Positions 54,766 through 63,930 of a stretch of DNA of 64,000 nucleotides are shown in pieces (positions within the stretch are counted from its first letter, which is position 1; each line of letters begins with the position of its first letter). A program made the position numbers and the translations under genes. The notes under the pieces are model-generated. The model was not told where the DNA came from. It ran no database searches and saw only the letters and a list, made by a program, of their open reading frames with translations. The stretch lies in NCBI GenBank assembly GCA_003194525.1, contig NBIV01000134.1, positions 62,001 through 126,000 of the forward strand, read 5' to 3'. The stretch is from Gracilariopsis chorda. Lineage: Eukaryota; Rhodophyta; Florideophyceae; Gracilariales; Gracilariaceae.

Positions 54766-57270
54766 GGTGCATGCAATCATGTTGTTCCTGGGTGAAGCCG
54801 GGCGGCATGGACGCGGATGGAGTTCCTACTTCCAGGTAGAGAGCCTTACGATGGCGAATGATTTTGAGCCCTGCTTTGCAGGGAGTCCGTCATCTCTGCC
54901 TGGGCATATTGAACCAGTCCGAGATAAGTTTTTTTTCAAACGTTACTCCTGGCAACGGGTGACAAGAGTTCTTATGGCAGGGTCCAATCCATTCACGAAA
55001 ATGGTGCAACGCGTTACAGTATAGTACACATTAGCACATCTGTGAAAAGCCTTATTTAGACGTTTCTAATACGTTATTTCCGATTTGTTGGATTTTGGCT
55101 TCATATCCTGGACAGCTGTGATGACCGATTGGATTGAGTTTCTGGTCGCATATGTCCTCAATAGGTATTAAACTGCTTCCGGCCAGCAGGTTACACCTCC
55201 TCTCGAGGCTTGAGAAGATCCACTGACCGAGTTGAATTGATCGTCGGCGGTTGCGTTGACGAAGTAAGGCAGTGTGATGAAGACCTGTGCGTTGCTCATC
55301 TAGAGAGTATTTGCTTCTGCTACGAAGCAGGCTATAGAATCCAATACCAAGATTGGATCTTCACCGGAAAAGTCCTGGCACCTCATGGTTAACTTCATCC
55401 ATTTAATGCAGTCACTGAGGCTTCCTGTGAAACGCGATGTGCGGTTCATATCTCCATCTTCAAACGGATAGCATCTATAAGATACGAGCTTCCGCTACAG
55501 GTGTTCTGTGAGTTTCCGATCCTTGATTCAAAACTGTTTCCATCCATTCTCACGGCCAAGTACAGCTCTTAGGGTAACATTAGTAGCTTGAGACCATATA
55601 CTGCAGGAGCTGCGATGGTCATCTTTACTATTGGAAAACTCGATCGAAGAATTAATTTCCTCCATATCCAATTAAGAGAACGAGGCCTTGAACACGAGGG
55701 TAACCTGCTTTTGTCGCGCCTGACGATTATTCCTCATGCAACGAGATTTCCATAACACCTCATCCGGTACCTGCAAAGCGATGGCATCCATGGTGAGCGT
55801 TTGCGCAATGGCCTTGATGAGTCTAGCAATTGTGGCAATCTGTGACTCGGGGAATCCAATACCTCGTTGACGTCGTTTCGGAGCACCCGCATTTCACCTG
55901 AAACATCCTGAATACAGGCATCATCGAGCTTCGTACGTAAGAACGTCAGGTCCCTCAGAAGGTCACCTGCCACGATTGCAGTATCAAGACCTCAGCCTCC
56001 ATGCGGCTGAGTGTCTTTTATCCATCCTGCTCTGGGACGGCAGCAGCCACTGATGTTGGCACAGCTTGCATCTGAAATTGGGTAGCCAAAGTGACGGGTG
56101 TTGTCTTTCTGGAAGCGGGATCGAGCTCAACTTTGTCTGGAAAATCCTGTATGGACTGCAGAAGGGAGGGCAAGATCTAAGGATCCCTGGTGGATCCCGA
56201 AATCGAACCAGTCCTCGAACGAAGGGGTGTTGCATCATCATTCATTGAATCTGTCGCAGCGACTAGAACCAAAGCACACTGCCAGAGAACGGGAAAAAAA
56301 TCAAAAGAAGACTGAGGCTACCGATATGAAGCGGATGCAAAGAACACGAATTCAAACATGTGGGTAAACTTGAACCTTTTAATTCAGGAGATCATTTTGT
56401 GGTGCAAAACCGCGAGAGCAGAGATGACCACGAAAGGTATTCGAAGCTTTTGCCCTGTAAATGGTAGACTCAGCGATGGAGCGCTCCGATAGAGTTGGAA
56501 CTAGCCGGGCATAACTCCGAGCCATCTCGTCTCGACTTGCCAATGAAGCCGGAAGGCAATAGAATGTATCGGTTTCCACTAAGGTTAGGTCTTAAAAGGA
56601 GAACAACGGATTCCAGAGGTCGTACAAAAATGGTACTGACGCTGACGTAAGGTGGAAGAAGAAGAGGGATAAGGAACCCAACTTTCAGCTCTGGGACGAT
56701 AAAAACCGGTAAGAACGAGCAGAGAAGAAACCTTACAACTGACAACAGAAATAAAGAACTGCAATTAAAACCTTTAGCGCGTGCTCGCTCTTCAGTGAGT
56801 CAGGACGGGTAAGTAAGCGGAACGCAACCAGGCTGCTCCCGAGAATTGGGTGGCTGCCGTTTCCGGTCGAACTTAGGTAGAGCCGAGTATGGTCTCCTTT
56901 CATTTCCACTGGCGGCCGTGAAGCGGTCGCTTAAGTGGAATCACTGCTAGGCACTACTCTAGGGAATTAACTAAAAATTATACAACTATTCCGGCACACA
57001 CGCTCTGCAAAGCCCTACACGTGTGTGTGACCTTCCTCCATCACGTAAGCTGTGGCCTACTTGACACGTATTCCAATACATCCACACACCCAACGGGGCC
57101 AACGATCATACACCTATGACGTCCCATTCCGGTAACCAATGGTATCAGCGCTATTCCTCAGGTCGCATCCATGGCCTCTGACTCATGAATCTGGGTCACA
57201 TCCGATCTTTCACTACCACCTCAATATGAAGCGACGCCTTCCCTTGCGATTGAGGGTCCATTGCACTACA
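54766..57270 (-). mobile_element. E4: 5' part of a minus-strand relative of E2
   Basis: Fossil. Contains the 5' LTR (56398-57270) and, to its left, a primer-site-like sequence and gag. Gag motifs match E2 closely: EMRVLRNDVNEVLDS against ELRILRSDVNYMLES, GEDPILVLD against GEDPVLVLD, and GGVTCWPEAV in both. Protease and pol are absent because the element is truncated at about 54766 by the 88-bp repeat and copia sequence. Several breaks. Older than E2, judging by divergence. Confidence 0.82.
56398..57270 (-). repeat. 5' LTR of E4
   Basis: 873 bp. On the minus strand it starts TGTAGTGCAATGG (at 57270) and ends GGTTTTGCACCACA (at 56398), the same terminal inverted repeats as the other LTRs of this group. 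The sequence just inside, AAATGATCTCCTGA, aligns with E2's AAGTGGTCTCTTGA after its 5' LTR. This fixes the orientation. Confidence 0.8.
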
Positions 57271-58369
57271 AATGTCTTTCTCTTTTTGAAGGATCAAAAA
57301 AACGGCGATCCAGATGAAATTTGCGTACGTTGCAGACGAAAACTCTAATATTATGTATGCGCATTTGTTTTACAGGTGTATCCTATTCTACAACAGTTAC
57401 CTGCTTGTTTTCGGAGTACCGGAGTTTAAGTAGAACAAGATTTTGGTGGCAGTATACCCCTGTATGGGGTTGGTGGTCGAAAAAGTTGGCATCAATCAGG
57501 AAAATGACATAGGAAGCAATCACGAGATGTTACTATTGTTGGAGTGGGAAGTATGATATCCGGTATGAATTCTAGTAAATAATAAATACGCTCAAACACA
57601 GTTCTAAGCAGTCTAAGAAAAGAGGACCCACATTTCAAGAAATTATTGCAGCATCATGGGCTACAAGATCGACTTCATAGGCCTTGTATGAGGCCAGATA
57701 GATGCATATAAAAGCGAGTAGGGAAGAAGAAACGAATTTTCTTCATAGTATTACTCAAAAGCTACTCAGCCAGCTTGCACAAGCTGAGGCTGTCATTTCG
57801 TCGGTGTTCTCGGAATGCTAGATAGAGGTGCTAGATCGCAAGTTTCTTAGGCAAAAGCTCAAAAATACTACAAAAATGATAGATTCTGCTAGTTTCTGGG
57901 GCTTGCCAAGTTAAAAAAAAATGTTTTGGAATTCACACTTTCATATCTTACAGAGCCTTGCCTCACCTGCACTGCGCATCGCTAGTTTCAAGTTTGGAGC
58001 AAATTCATTCTCCACTAAAAGCTAGATACAGATCTCGAAATGGCGCTGGCCGCTGCGCGTCCAGCGCCATTTCGAGAACCCAACCAAAACTAACATTTTT
58101 ATTTCCATCTTTTGAATTTCAAACTTCATACTGCCCTAGTTTGACTTCCAACTCATCCTCAGGAACTCATCTCGGCAGCTCTCTCCGTCCTCACACACCC
58201 GACGAACTGCGCTTTAGATTCCAATACCATCCATTCCGTCGTCCTAACAGCCTCAACGACACTCCTAAACATCACTTGCCTTCTTCTCCCTCTTCCCTCT
58301 TTCTATGCCTCCTCTTCAACCAACCCTTAACCTCCAATCTTTGTTCGTCCTTTTCCTCCAACCTTCTTT
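57271..58369. other. No gene recognised between E4 and the ParB-like frames
   Basis: AT-rich, with no convincing coding frame. It contains a 17-bp-arm hairpin at 58033-58077. A long plus-strand frame at 57958-58626 looks like a shadow of the minus-strand coding region. Confidence 0.45.
58033..58077. repeat. Perfect inverted repeat, 17-bp arms, 11-nt loop
   Basis: TCTCGAAATGGCGCTGG (58033-58049) and its exact reverse complement (58061-58077). It lies about 290 bp past the end of the leftward ParB-like frames. It could be a 3' stem-loop or the remains of a foldback element. Confidence 0.85.
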
Positions 58370-58972
58370 TCACGATCCCATCTTCACGCCCAGCACTGCA
58401 CGTGTCGGAGTACCCATCTCTTTGGGCATGTTGCGTGACGCACGCCAGTACACAGCATGATGAACCATTCGGAAGTCATCAGGTGATAGGCACTCCGCCC
58501 GATGGTGCTTCCTCAGATTTACCCTCTGCATCCATGGATGGGAATGCTTCACTGCATTTCCACTTGCATGCCACTCACTCGGCAACGAGTATACCAGGTC
58601 CACCCAAGACATGTCCACTCCCATAGCCAGCTCTTCTGGCGTACTTAAGCCAGCTGGAAGCTTGTCAGGATTCTTATCGTTAAAGCTGCCTGCGGTTTGC
58701 TGCTCCTCTGCCTCGTCTTCCTCATCATCCACAAATTCCTCTTGAGCTTCATCCTCGCTTGCCTCGAGCACAATGATCTCCTGTGCTGTTAAACACATCT
58801 TCAAATCTCTCCTTTCCATACTACGCAGCACCTCCACCACCTCCTGCGAGATACCAAAGCCAAGTCGCTTCACATCAGGTGCAGTTGGCTTACGATTCGA
58901 TGGTCTCTGCCTCTTCACAGGTGGCTCAAAATCAACTGACTCTTCATCTTCATCTTCGTCCAGGACCTCCAC
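58370..58972 (-). CDS. Acidic/basic nuclear-type frame, leftmost of the ParB group
   Basis: 200 aa. No known fold recognised. It begins with an acidic stretch (VLDEDEDEESVDFEPP), then a basic patch (VKRQRPSNRKPTAPDVKR) that could be a nuclear localisation signal, then a Glu-rich tract. The C-terminal part is rich in Trp, His and Arg (LPSEWHASGNAVKHSHPW, HHAVYWRASRN). It lies directly downstream of the ParB-like frame on the same strand and in the same phase, so it is probably its C-terminal continuation. The group carries about three interruptions, so the functional state is doubtful. Confidence 0.5.
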   Translation of the reverse strand: MEVLDEDEDEESVDFEPPVKRQRPSNRKPTAPDVKRLGFGISQEVVEVLRSMERRDLKMCLTAQEIIVLEASEDEAQEEFVDDEEDEAEEQQTAGSFNDKNPDKLPAGLSTPEELAMGVDMSWVDLVYSLPSEWHASGNAVKHSHPWMQRVNLRKHHRAECLSPDDFRMVHHAVYWRASRNMPKEMGTPTRAVLGVKMGS

Positions 58973-58990
58973 TTTACGCTTTTTTGAGAT

Positions 58991-60109
58991 TCACTTACTT
59001 CGTCGAGGCTCCTGGTCAGCGTTCAGAGGCTCCTGAGCAGCTTCCTCATTCAGACCAAGCAACTCGATCACGTCCACATCGGCCGCAGAGGGAGCAGCAG
59101 CAGTAGCATCCTGTCTCTGCATGCCCGACAAAGCGCTGGACAGTGTCCTACGAACCTCTTTCACCTTATTACTCACTCTGGACTCCAGTGAAATGCGTTT
59201 CCCTTTCGTATACCACTTCCCCAGACGAGATATGATATACTTCGACACAGTCTGGTCAGAATCGCCGATGGTAACCGTGGTATTCATCACTTCCTGTTCA
59301 TTGTTTTTCTCCTTCATGGAACTCCACAGCTCACTGGAAATGTCATACTTTCTAGAAGCGCAGTCGAAGAAGTACTTTCGGAAATCCTCAAACGGTCCCA
59401 TTTTCACAGTGGCCGCCGACCTCACTCGAACATGCGCCTGTAGACATTGGATAGTAAAACAAAACTTCTCCCCTGACATTTCAAGCAGAATATCACTAGA
59501 CACATGAGTGATTCCAATTTGAGGCGTCTCCTGCCACACCACATCGAAGAACTCTAACAGACCGGGATTACGCGCAAACTTCAGAGCAAGAGCAGAATGG
59601 AGATTGAAATGATGTATCTTCCCTTCTTTCCCCTTCGTCTCGCTGCTCCACAACACCCCCGTGATTTGGCTTGGTTTAAGCTTTGACAAATCATACCCAT
59701 CCTGCTTTACGCCATTACGAATAAACGAAACAGCAGTGTGAATCTTATCTGCGAACGAAATCACCAGAACATTGGAGCTCAAATCATTCAACGTCTTCCC
59801 CAGCCACAACACCTCATTCAATGTCATTTTCCGGCCGTCGTTCCGTTCCCAAAGCGTGACGTTCAAACCAGCAGTAATCCGTGCCCATTTCGCACCATCC
59901 TGCTCGAGGTTCAGTAGAGCACTCACTCGATGGATGCCGTCCACCAAAACTACAGGAACAATCAAACGCCCACTCGCATCAATAGCGTCACGAACCGGCA
60001 CATCCTCCAACAGTGCCACCGCAATCGACCCAAGAGAAGGGAGCCATCCGAAGTTCCTCAGTTTGTTCGAAGTACCTCGAATATGTTCGTCATTATTCGA
60101 ACGAACCAT
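58991..60109 (-). CDS. ParB/Srx-like N-terminal domain protein
   Basis: 372 aa. Residues about 15-110 fit the ParB/sulfiredoxin fold: NKLRNFGWLPSLGSIAVALL, then PVVLVDGIHRVSALLNLEQDG. Here DGIHR (D57, G58, H60, R61) corresponds to the DG-HR box that binds nucleotide or contacts DNA in ParB-type proteins. The remaining 260 residues are helical and not recognised, ending in a basic tail. In bacteria and phages this domain often precedes DNA modification methylases. Here the methylase is encoded divergently 1.4 kb away. The start at 60109 is only the first Met after an interruption; coding character continues upstream. Confidence 0.65.
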   Translation of the reverse strand: MVRSNNDEHIRGTSNKLRNFGWLPSLGSIAVALLEDVPVRDAIDASGRLIVPVVLVDGIHRVSALLNLEQDGAKWARITAGLNVTLWERNDGRKMTLNEVLWLGKTLNDLSSNVLVISFADKIHTAVSFIRNGVKQDGYDLSKLKPSQITGVLWSSETKGKEGKIHHFNLHSALALKFARNPGLLEFFDVVWQETPQIGITHVSSDILLEMSGEKFCFTIQCLQAHVRVRSAATVKMGPFEDFRKYFFDCASRKYDISSELWSSMKEKNNEQEVMNTTVTIGDSDQTVSKYIISRLGKWYTKGKRISLESRVSNKVKEVRRTLSSALSGMQRQDATAAAPSAADVDVIELLGLNEEAAQEPLNADQEPRRSK

Positions 60110-60331
60110 GTTCTTCGGAAATTGAATGTTGTGGATATCGATTACGCAATTGTGCTGGTCATAATCATCTCAATTGATGTCTAGGACACCCAAATTGTTA
60201 TCCACCTCTTCCGAAGGAACAGCATCACCGTCATCATATAAAACCCTCTCCTCCGGATCAAGATCGTTCCTGGAGAGTACAGGCACCTCTATGACGTCAT
60301 CATCGGAGCTTGCTCCGACTTCAGCGCCTCC

Positions 60332-61105
60332 TCAGTTTCCAGAGCCGCCCGCGAGAGCACCTGATGTTCCTTCACCGCTCTGACGGGTTTTCACCGGAGC
60401 CTCTCCACCGCTCTCAAGGCTCTTCACCGGCGCTTTGGTCACCAAGATGCTTGATGGTGTACCAGCAACAGCGGAAAGGCGCTTGACTTGTCTTGCAGTG
60501 GTCCTGGAAGCTGTACTTCTGTGGACAGTCTTCAAATTTGCTCCTGACTGCGATGGAATCGACTCATTCCCCTCTCCGCCTTCATTTGTGACACTCATCA
60601 TCGCAGTGTCCCATGCATATAAACCCGCTGAAACCATCTCCTTCAAATTTGCGGGCGGTTCCTTGGGACCTCCAAAAACATAAGGGTACTTCTCATCTTT
60701 GTGTGACGAAATATTTGTCTTAAAGATAACCACCAAGTCCTCTGCAGGTCTCTGCGTAGAGGACAGGGGATGGCTGGGTAGTGAACGACGGAGGCTCGTC
60801 CCCGGCCCCCCACCAAGCCCCACACCGCACAATTTCGCCTTTCCTACCATCACCTTTGCATCATTACTCCCAACTCGTACGAACAGATTAACCTCTGCAT
60901 CGCCCTTAAGCACCTCACCCGTATTGTCCCCAATTGATGGCTCAGGGTGGCTGGCAGTTCGGGTGGCGCCCCGGCTCTTCGCTTTGCCTAGCGTAGATGG
61001 CATGTCGATAACACGTCTCTTTGGCGAAACAGGCTTCCTCGGAGTCCGTTTCCGTGATGGCTGCTTTATCTTATTCCCAGTGGAACCTATGGCTGAGTAC
61101 TTCAA
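60332..61105 (-). CDS. Basic, low-complexity frame, N-terminal part of the ParB group
   Basis: 257 aa. It starts with a strongly basic N-terminus (KIKQPSRKRTPRKPVSPKRR) suggesting nuclear targeting or DNA binding. A Gly/Ser-rich region and a short ordered-looking tract (PAEDLVVIFKTNIS, KYPYVFGGPKEPPANLKEMV) follow, then another Ser/Thr/Lys-rich tail. No domain recognised. Same strand and phase as the ParB-like frame downstream, so it is likely the N-terminal part of one larger coding region with a few interruptions. Its 5' end faces the methyltransferase across a 379-bp spacer. Confidence 0.5.
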   Translation of the reverse strand: MKYSAIGSTGNKIKQPSRKRTPRKPVSPKRRVIDMPSTLGKAKSRGATRTASHPEPSIGDNTGEVLKGDAEVNLFVRVGSNDAKVMVGKAKLCGVGLGGGPGTSLRRSLPSHPLSSTQRPAEDLVVIFKTNISSHKDEKYPYVFGGPKEPPANLKEMVSAGLYAWDTAMMSVTNEGGEGNESIPSQSGANLKTVHRSTASRTTARQVKRLSAVAGTPSSILVTKAPVKSLESGGEAPVKTRQSGEGTSGALAGGSGN

Positions 61106-61483
61106 AGGTCACCCTTGCGTTTTCTTGGCACCCGCTGACGTCGAATGCTCCCGTGATCACGTATGCTTGGTTCCAAAGAGATGGACGTAAGCACTATATA
61201 TCGTTTTCATGACATCCATTGTCGTCAACGTAGCATCCCTTCAATTCCCCTCCCAATTAATTGCATTGCAAAAGAATTTGATAATTTTTTGGTCGAGGAC
61301 CATGATCCAAAGTGTCGTGGTGCTCCATCGCGAACACGATGGAGAGCCAGGACGCGAAATTTTAATTAAAATTCATGCCTGGCACTCTATCGTGTTCGCG
61401 ATGGAGCATCATGACACCTCGGATCACAGTCCACGACCCAAAACGAAGAGAAACATAATCCGAAGGAAACGGGTTCATTCAAG
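61106..61483. promoter_or_regulatory. Divergent spacer with large inverted repeat
   Basis: The only gap between the leftward ParB group and the rightward methyltransferase frame, so it must hold both start regions. Most of its right half is the 157-bp inverted repeat 61287-61443. No TATA box was assigned. Confidence 0.6.
61287..61443. repeat. 157-bp imperfect inverted repeat (hairpin)
   Basis: Arms of about 70 nt. For example GCTCCATCGCGAACACGAT (61322-61340) pairs with ATCGTGTTCGCGATGGAGC on the right arm without mismatch. The outer parts pair with scattered, mostly transition-type differences. The centre AATTTTAATTAAAATT (61358-61373) is itself palindromic. It could be a MITE-like foldback element, an operator-like site for the ParB protein, or a small-RNA hairpin. 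Confidence 0.85.
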
Positions 61484-63736
61484 ATGCACGGAACCGGAGA
61501 AGAGCTTATTGATGCTTATCTTGCAGTTCGTGATGACTACGCAGCGACGAGGCAAAATGTGGATGAGCCGAGAAGTTTGAAGCACACCGACTTTGTGGAG
61601 TTCGCGGTACAAAGTCGAAACGTTCATGACTCTGCCAAGAAAATGTTTCTCACTCTCATCGGACCGGATTACATCTCGTATTTGGACTCCGAGCTCCGTA
61701 ACATGTCTCTCAGAGGCCCTCCACGTCAACTCGAACTTATGGCAAGAGTGGTGGACGTAAAGGACCGTGAAGAAGACAGGCGTGTAAGGGACTTTTGGAT
61801 GGTTTATTATAAAAGGGAAGTGCTTAAAGGAATTCCCCGTAACCTGTTGCTATCTGTCTTTTGCAAGTCCCGTGTTCTGGGAGCAACCAAGATATCTTCC
61901 GCTTTCCACACGGATCCTTGCACCGAGTTTGAAATGGTAATTGGGTTTTTTATGATGCAACAGAATGCCGTGGATAAGAAAGGAAGTGGTAGGAAGAGGA
62001 AAAGGGGCATGGAAGCTAAGAATTTCTCGAAAGTGAGTTTGTCGAACAAGACCCAGAGTCAGAGAGTCGGGTATGGTGTGCAGCTGGTGACCAGGGCTTG
62101 GGATTGTTTCGCCCAATTCCTCGGGTTTCCCAACGTTGAGGTTATGATCTTTTCTTACATTCGACTCGACTATATCAGTGTAGTCTTCACCGATATCGCA
62201 CAATGCTCCATGGGTTTCCAACACAAAGATTGTTCCAAAAAGTTTCTGGAGGAGAAGAACGTCACCACCGTAGAAGAAAACGTTACCAAATGGGCATGGA
62301 ATCTGCCGGACCCAGTGGATACAGCGCTCCGCCTTTGTGCCAAAGAATACCTTGGTGACCTTTCCAATGTGGTGGTACGAGAGAAACTGTTCGACATTTC
62401 TGCTCCCAGCAAATGGGATGCCTTCAAAAGGTTCATCATCACGAGAACGAGACTTTTCCCTCTGCGGTTTGAGAACTTTAGTGAATCTCTTGTCACTACG
62501 GTTCAAGAGGCCATAAAGCCTCTGAAGCTCATTGCATTGCATGGAAGCAATGTCAAAGTACATCAAGCTGTGAAACCAGAGCCCGCAGAAGACGTTGACA
62601 TAATTATGGAGCCGGTAGAAACTGGTACGGCTGGTGGTGGGAACGAATGTGCTGAGCATGTGGAAGGTGGTGATCAGGGTGAGTTGGAAGAAGTGGAAGA
62701 GATAGAGATGGTAGAGGATGCGGAACGTGGTACTGCGGAACGTGGTACTGCACCAAAGGCCACCGAAGGACTGCAGACAACAGCTTTGTCGCAGAACTTA
62801 TCGTATGATGTCGAAGGCACGGGGATTCGTGCACCACCGTACCCTACGACTTTGGATGATGTGATAGCTTACAAGTATTGTGAGAAGGAGATGTACCGCA
62901 ACTTCCGTCTCCACAACTGCAAGTTCGAAAATCTCATCGAAGTTGACGACAACAAGTCTGGTGAAAGCGAGGTATCTATTGAAGGAAGGGTACAGTTCCC
63001 GCTTTCCGATCCGCCATATGGGACTCGTTCTGAGCGTTGTTTGGAGAACAGCGAACACGATATTCTGACCAAGAAGGGCATGAGCAGCTCAGCGAGGAGG
63101 TCTTCAAAGGTTCTACGTCCTGTTGGACATATTATACAGTTCTGCTCATGGGATCAGGTACCGTTGTGGCGGGATGTGCTACGGAAAGTTACCTACATGG
63201 ATGACTCTGATACGAAGCGTTACTCCTTTGTCGCCGACGAACAGCCCCTCCATTTCTTACGGTCTTTAGGTAATACGACGGGTAACGTTGGGAGAAGAAG
63301 TTGCCGGTTGCACCAGACGACAGAATACGCTGTACATGCTGTTCGTTCTGGAGTTCCTTATGCACAACACCACCGGATGGTCAACTATGAGAACTTCAAG
63401 TATGTTGCTTCACGATACCCAGCGTATCATGCAATCATGGATCAGGTGCCGCCGATGTCAAATAGTGAGATGCTCATGTGGTCTGTGAAAAACCCGGATG
63501 GGAAGCATACGAGGAAGAGGGTGCGACCGAAACAGAAGTGTAGGGCACTGTTGAAAGAGCTGATTTGCAGGTTCAGTCAGCCAGGAGACCTCGTGGTCGA
63601 CATGTTTGCCGGAACGTTCTCGACAGTGATGGCATGCATGGAACTGCCAAGCATCGGAAGTTTGTGGGGTGTGAACCGGACAAAGCTTGCTTTGAAAACG
63701 CCAGGCATGCCGCTATTGTTCGCTTCGCTTCCATAA
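61484..63736 (+). CDS. DPPY-type DNA methyltransferase (N6-adenine/N4-cytosine), beta class
   Basis: 750 aa open frame. Residues 1-360 are an unrecognised helical region with a basic patch GRKRKRGMEAK (possible NLS). About 390-440 is an acidic linker with a short tandem AERGTAERGTA. The methyltransferase domain is C-terminal: FPLSDPPYGTRSER (DPPY at 509-512, the motif IV active site of amino-methylating enzymes), then GHIIQFCSWDQV, then the SAM-binding motif I PGDLVVDMFAGTFSTV (about 702-717). Motif IV before motif I defines the beta class. The conserved sequence after motif I (FVGCEPDKACFENA) continues in the frame 63565-63930, so the frame changes once near the C-terminus, by a break, an intron or a sequence error. 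Confidence 0.75.
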   Translation: MHGTGEELIDAYLAVRDDYAATRQNVDEPRSLKHTDFVEFAVQSRNVHDSAKKMFLTLIGPDYISYLDSELRNMSLRGPPRQLELMARVVDVKDREEDRRVRDFWMVYYKREVLKGIPRNLLLSVFCKSRVLGATKISSAFHTDPCTEFEMVIGFFMMQQNAVDKKGSGRKRKRGMEAKNFSKVSLSNKTQSQRVGYGVQLVTRAWDCFAQFLGFPNVEVMIFSYIRLDYISVVFTDIAQCSMGFQHKDCSKKFLEEKNVTTVEENVTKWAWNLPDPVDTALRLCAKEYLGDLSNVVVREKLFDISAPSKWDAFKRFIITRTRLFPLRFENFSESLVTTVQEAIKPLKLIALHGSNVKVHQAVKPEPAEDVDIIMEPVETGTAGGGNECAEHVEGGDQGELEEVEEIEMVEDAERGTAERGTAPKATEGLQTTALSQNLSYDVEGTGIRAPPYPTTLDDVIAYKYCEKEMYRNFRLHNCKFENLIEVDDNKSGESEVSIEGRVQFPLSDPPYGTRSERCLENSEHDILTKKGMSSSARRSSKVLRPVGHIIQFCSWDQVPLWRDVLRKVTYMDDSDTKRYSFVADEQPLHFLRSLGNTTGNVGRRSCRLHQTTEYAVHAVRSGVPYAQHHRMVNYENFKYVASRYPAYHAIMDQVPPMSNSEMLMWSVKNPDGKHTRKRVRPKQKCRALLKELICRFSQPGDLVVDMFAGTFSTVMACMELPSIGSLWGVNRTKLALKTPGMPLLFASLP

Positions 63737-63930
63737 TACGGGAAGGACACACGGATATTGAGAAGAGCCAGGAGCTTCGAAAGATCGCCCATTGTGTTTC
63801 CTCTGCGTTCCCAATGGGAAGAAGCAGGCACACCGTGTTATGGAGGGCTGTCGACGGATTTCCACCGTACCAAATTCTTCCCCCACACCTTGTCGACTTT
63901 CTCTCTACTTTGTGGCAAAGTAAATTCTAG
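63565..63930 (+). CDS. C-terminal end of the DNA methyltransferase in another frame
   Basis: 121-aa frame overlapping the end of the 750-aa frame. From about 63655 it contains HRKFVGCEPDKACFENARHA, which fits the strand and helix after motif I in beta-class methyltransferases (acidic residue contacting SAM ribose). Its first third is out of phase with the conserved domain. It is therefore a continuation rather than a separate gene. Confidence 0.55.
   Translation: MQVQSARRPRGRHVCRNVLDSDGMHGTAKHRKFVGCEPDKACFENARHAAIVRFASIIREGHTDIEKSQELRKIAHCVSSAFPMGRSRHTVLWRAVDGFPPYQILPPHLVDFLSTLWQSKF

Noticed and set aside
57140-57152. TGGTATCAGCGCT, resembling the initiator-Met primer binding site of a plus-strand LTR element
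   Set aside because: It lies inside the LTR of E4, which is oriented on the minus strand by its termini and adjacent leader. No plus-strand gag follows.
57958-58626. 222-aa plus-strand frame
   Set aside because: It overlaps the minus-strand coding region. Its composition is Ser/Pro/Leu-rich without a domain, so it is a shadow frame.
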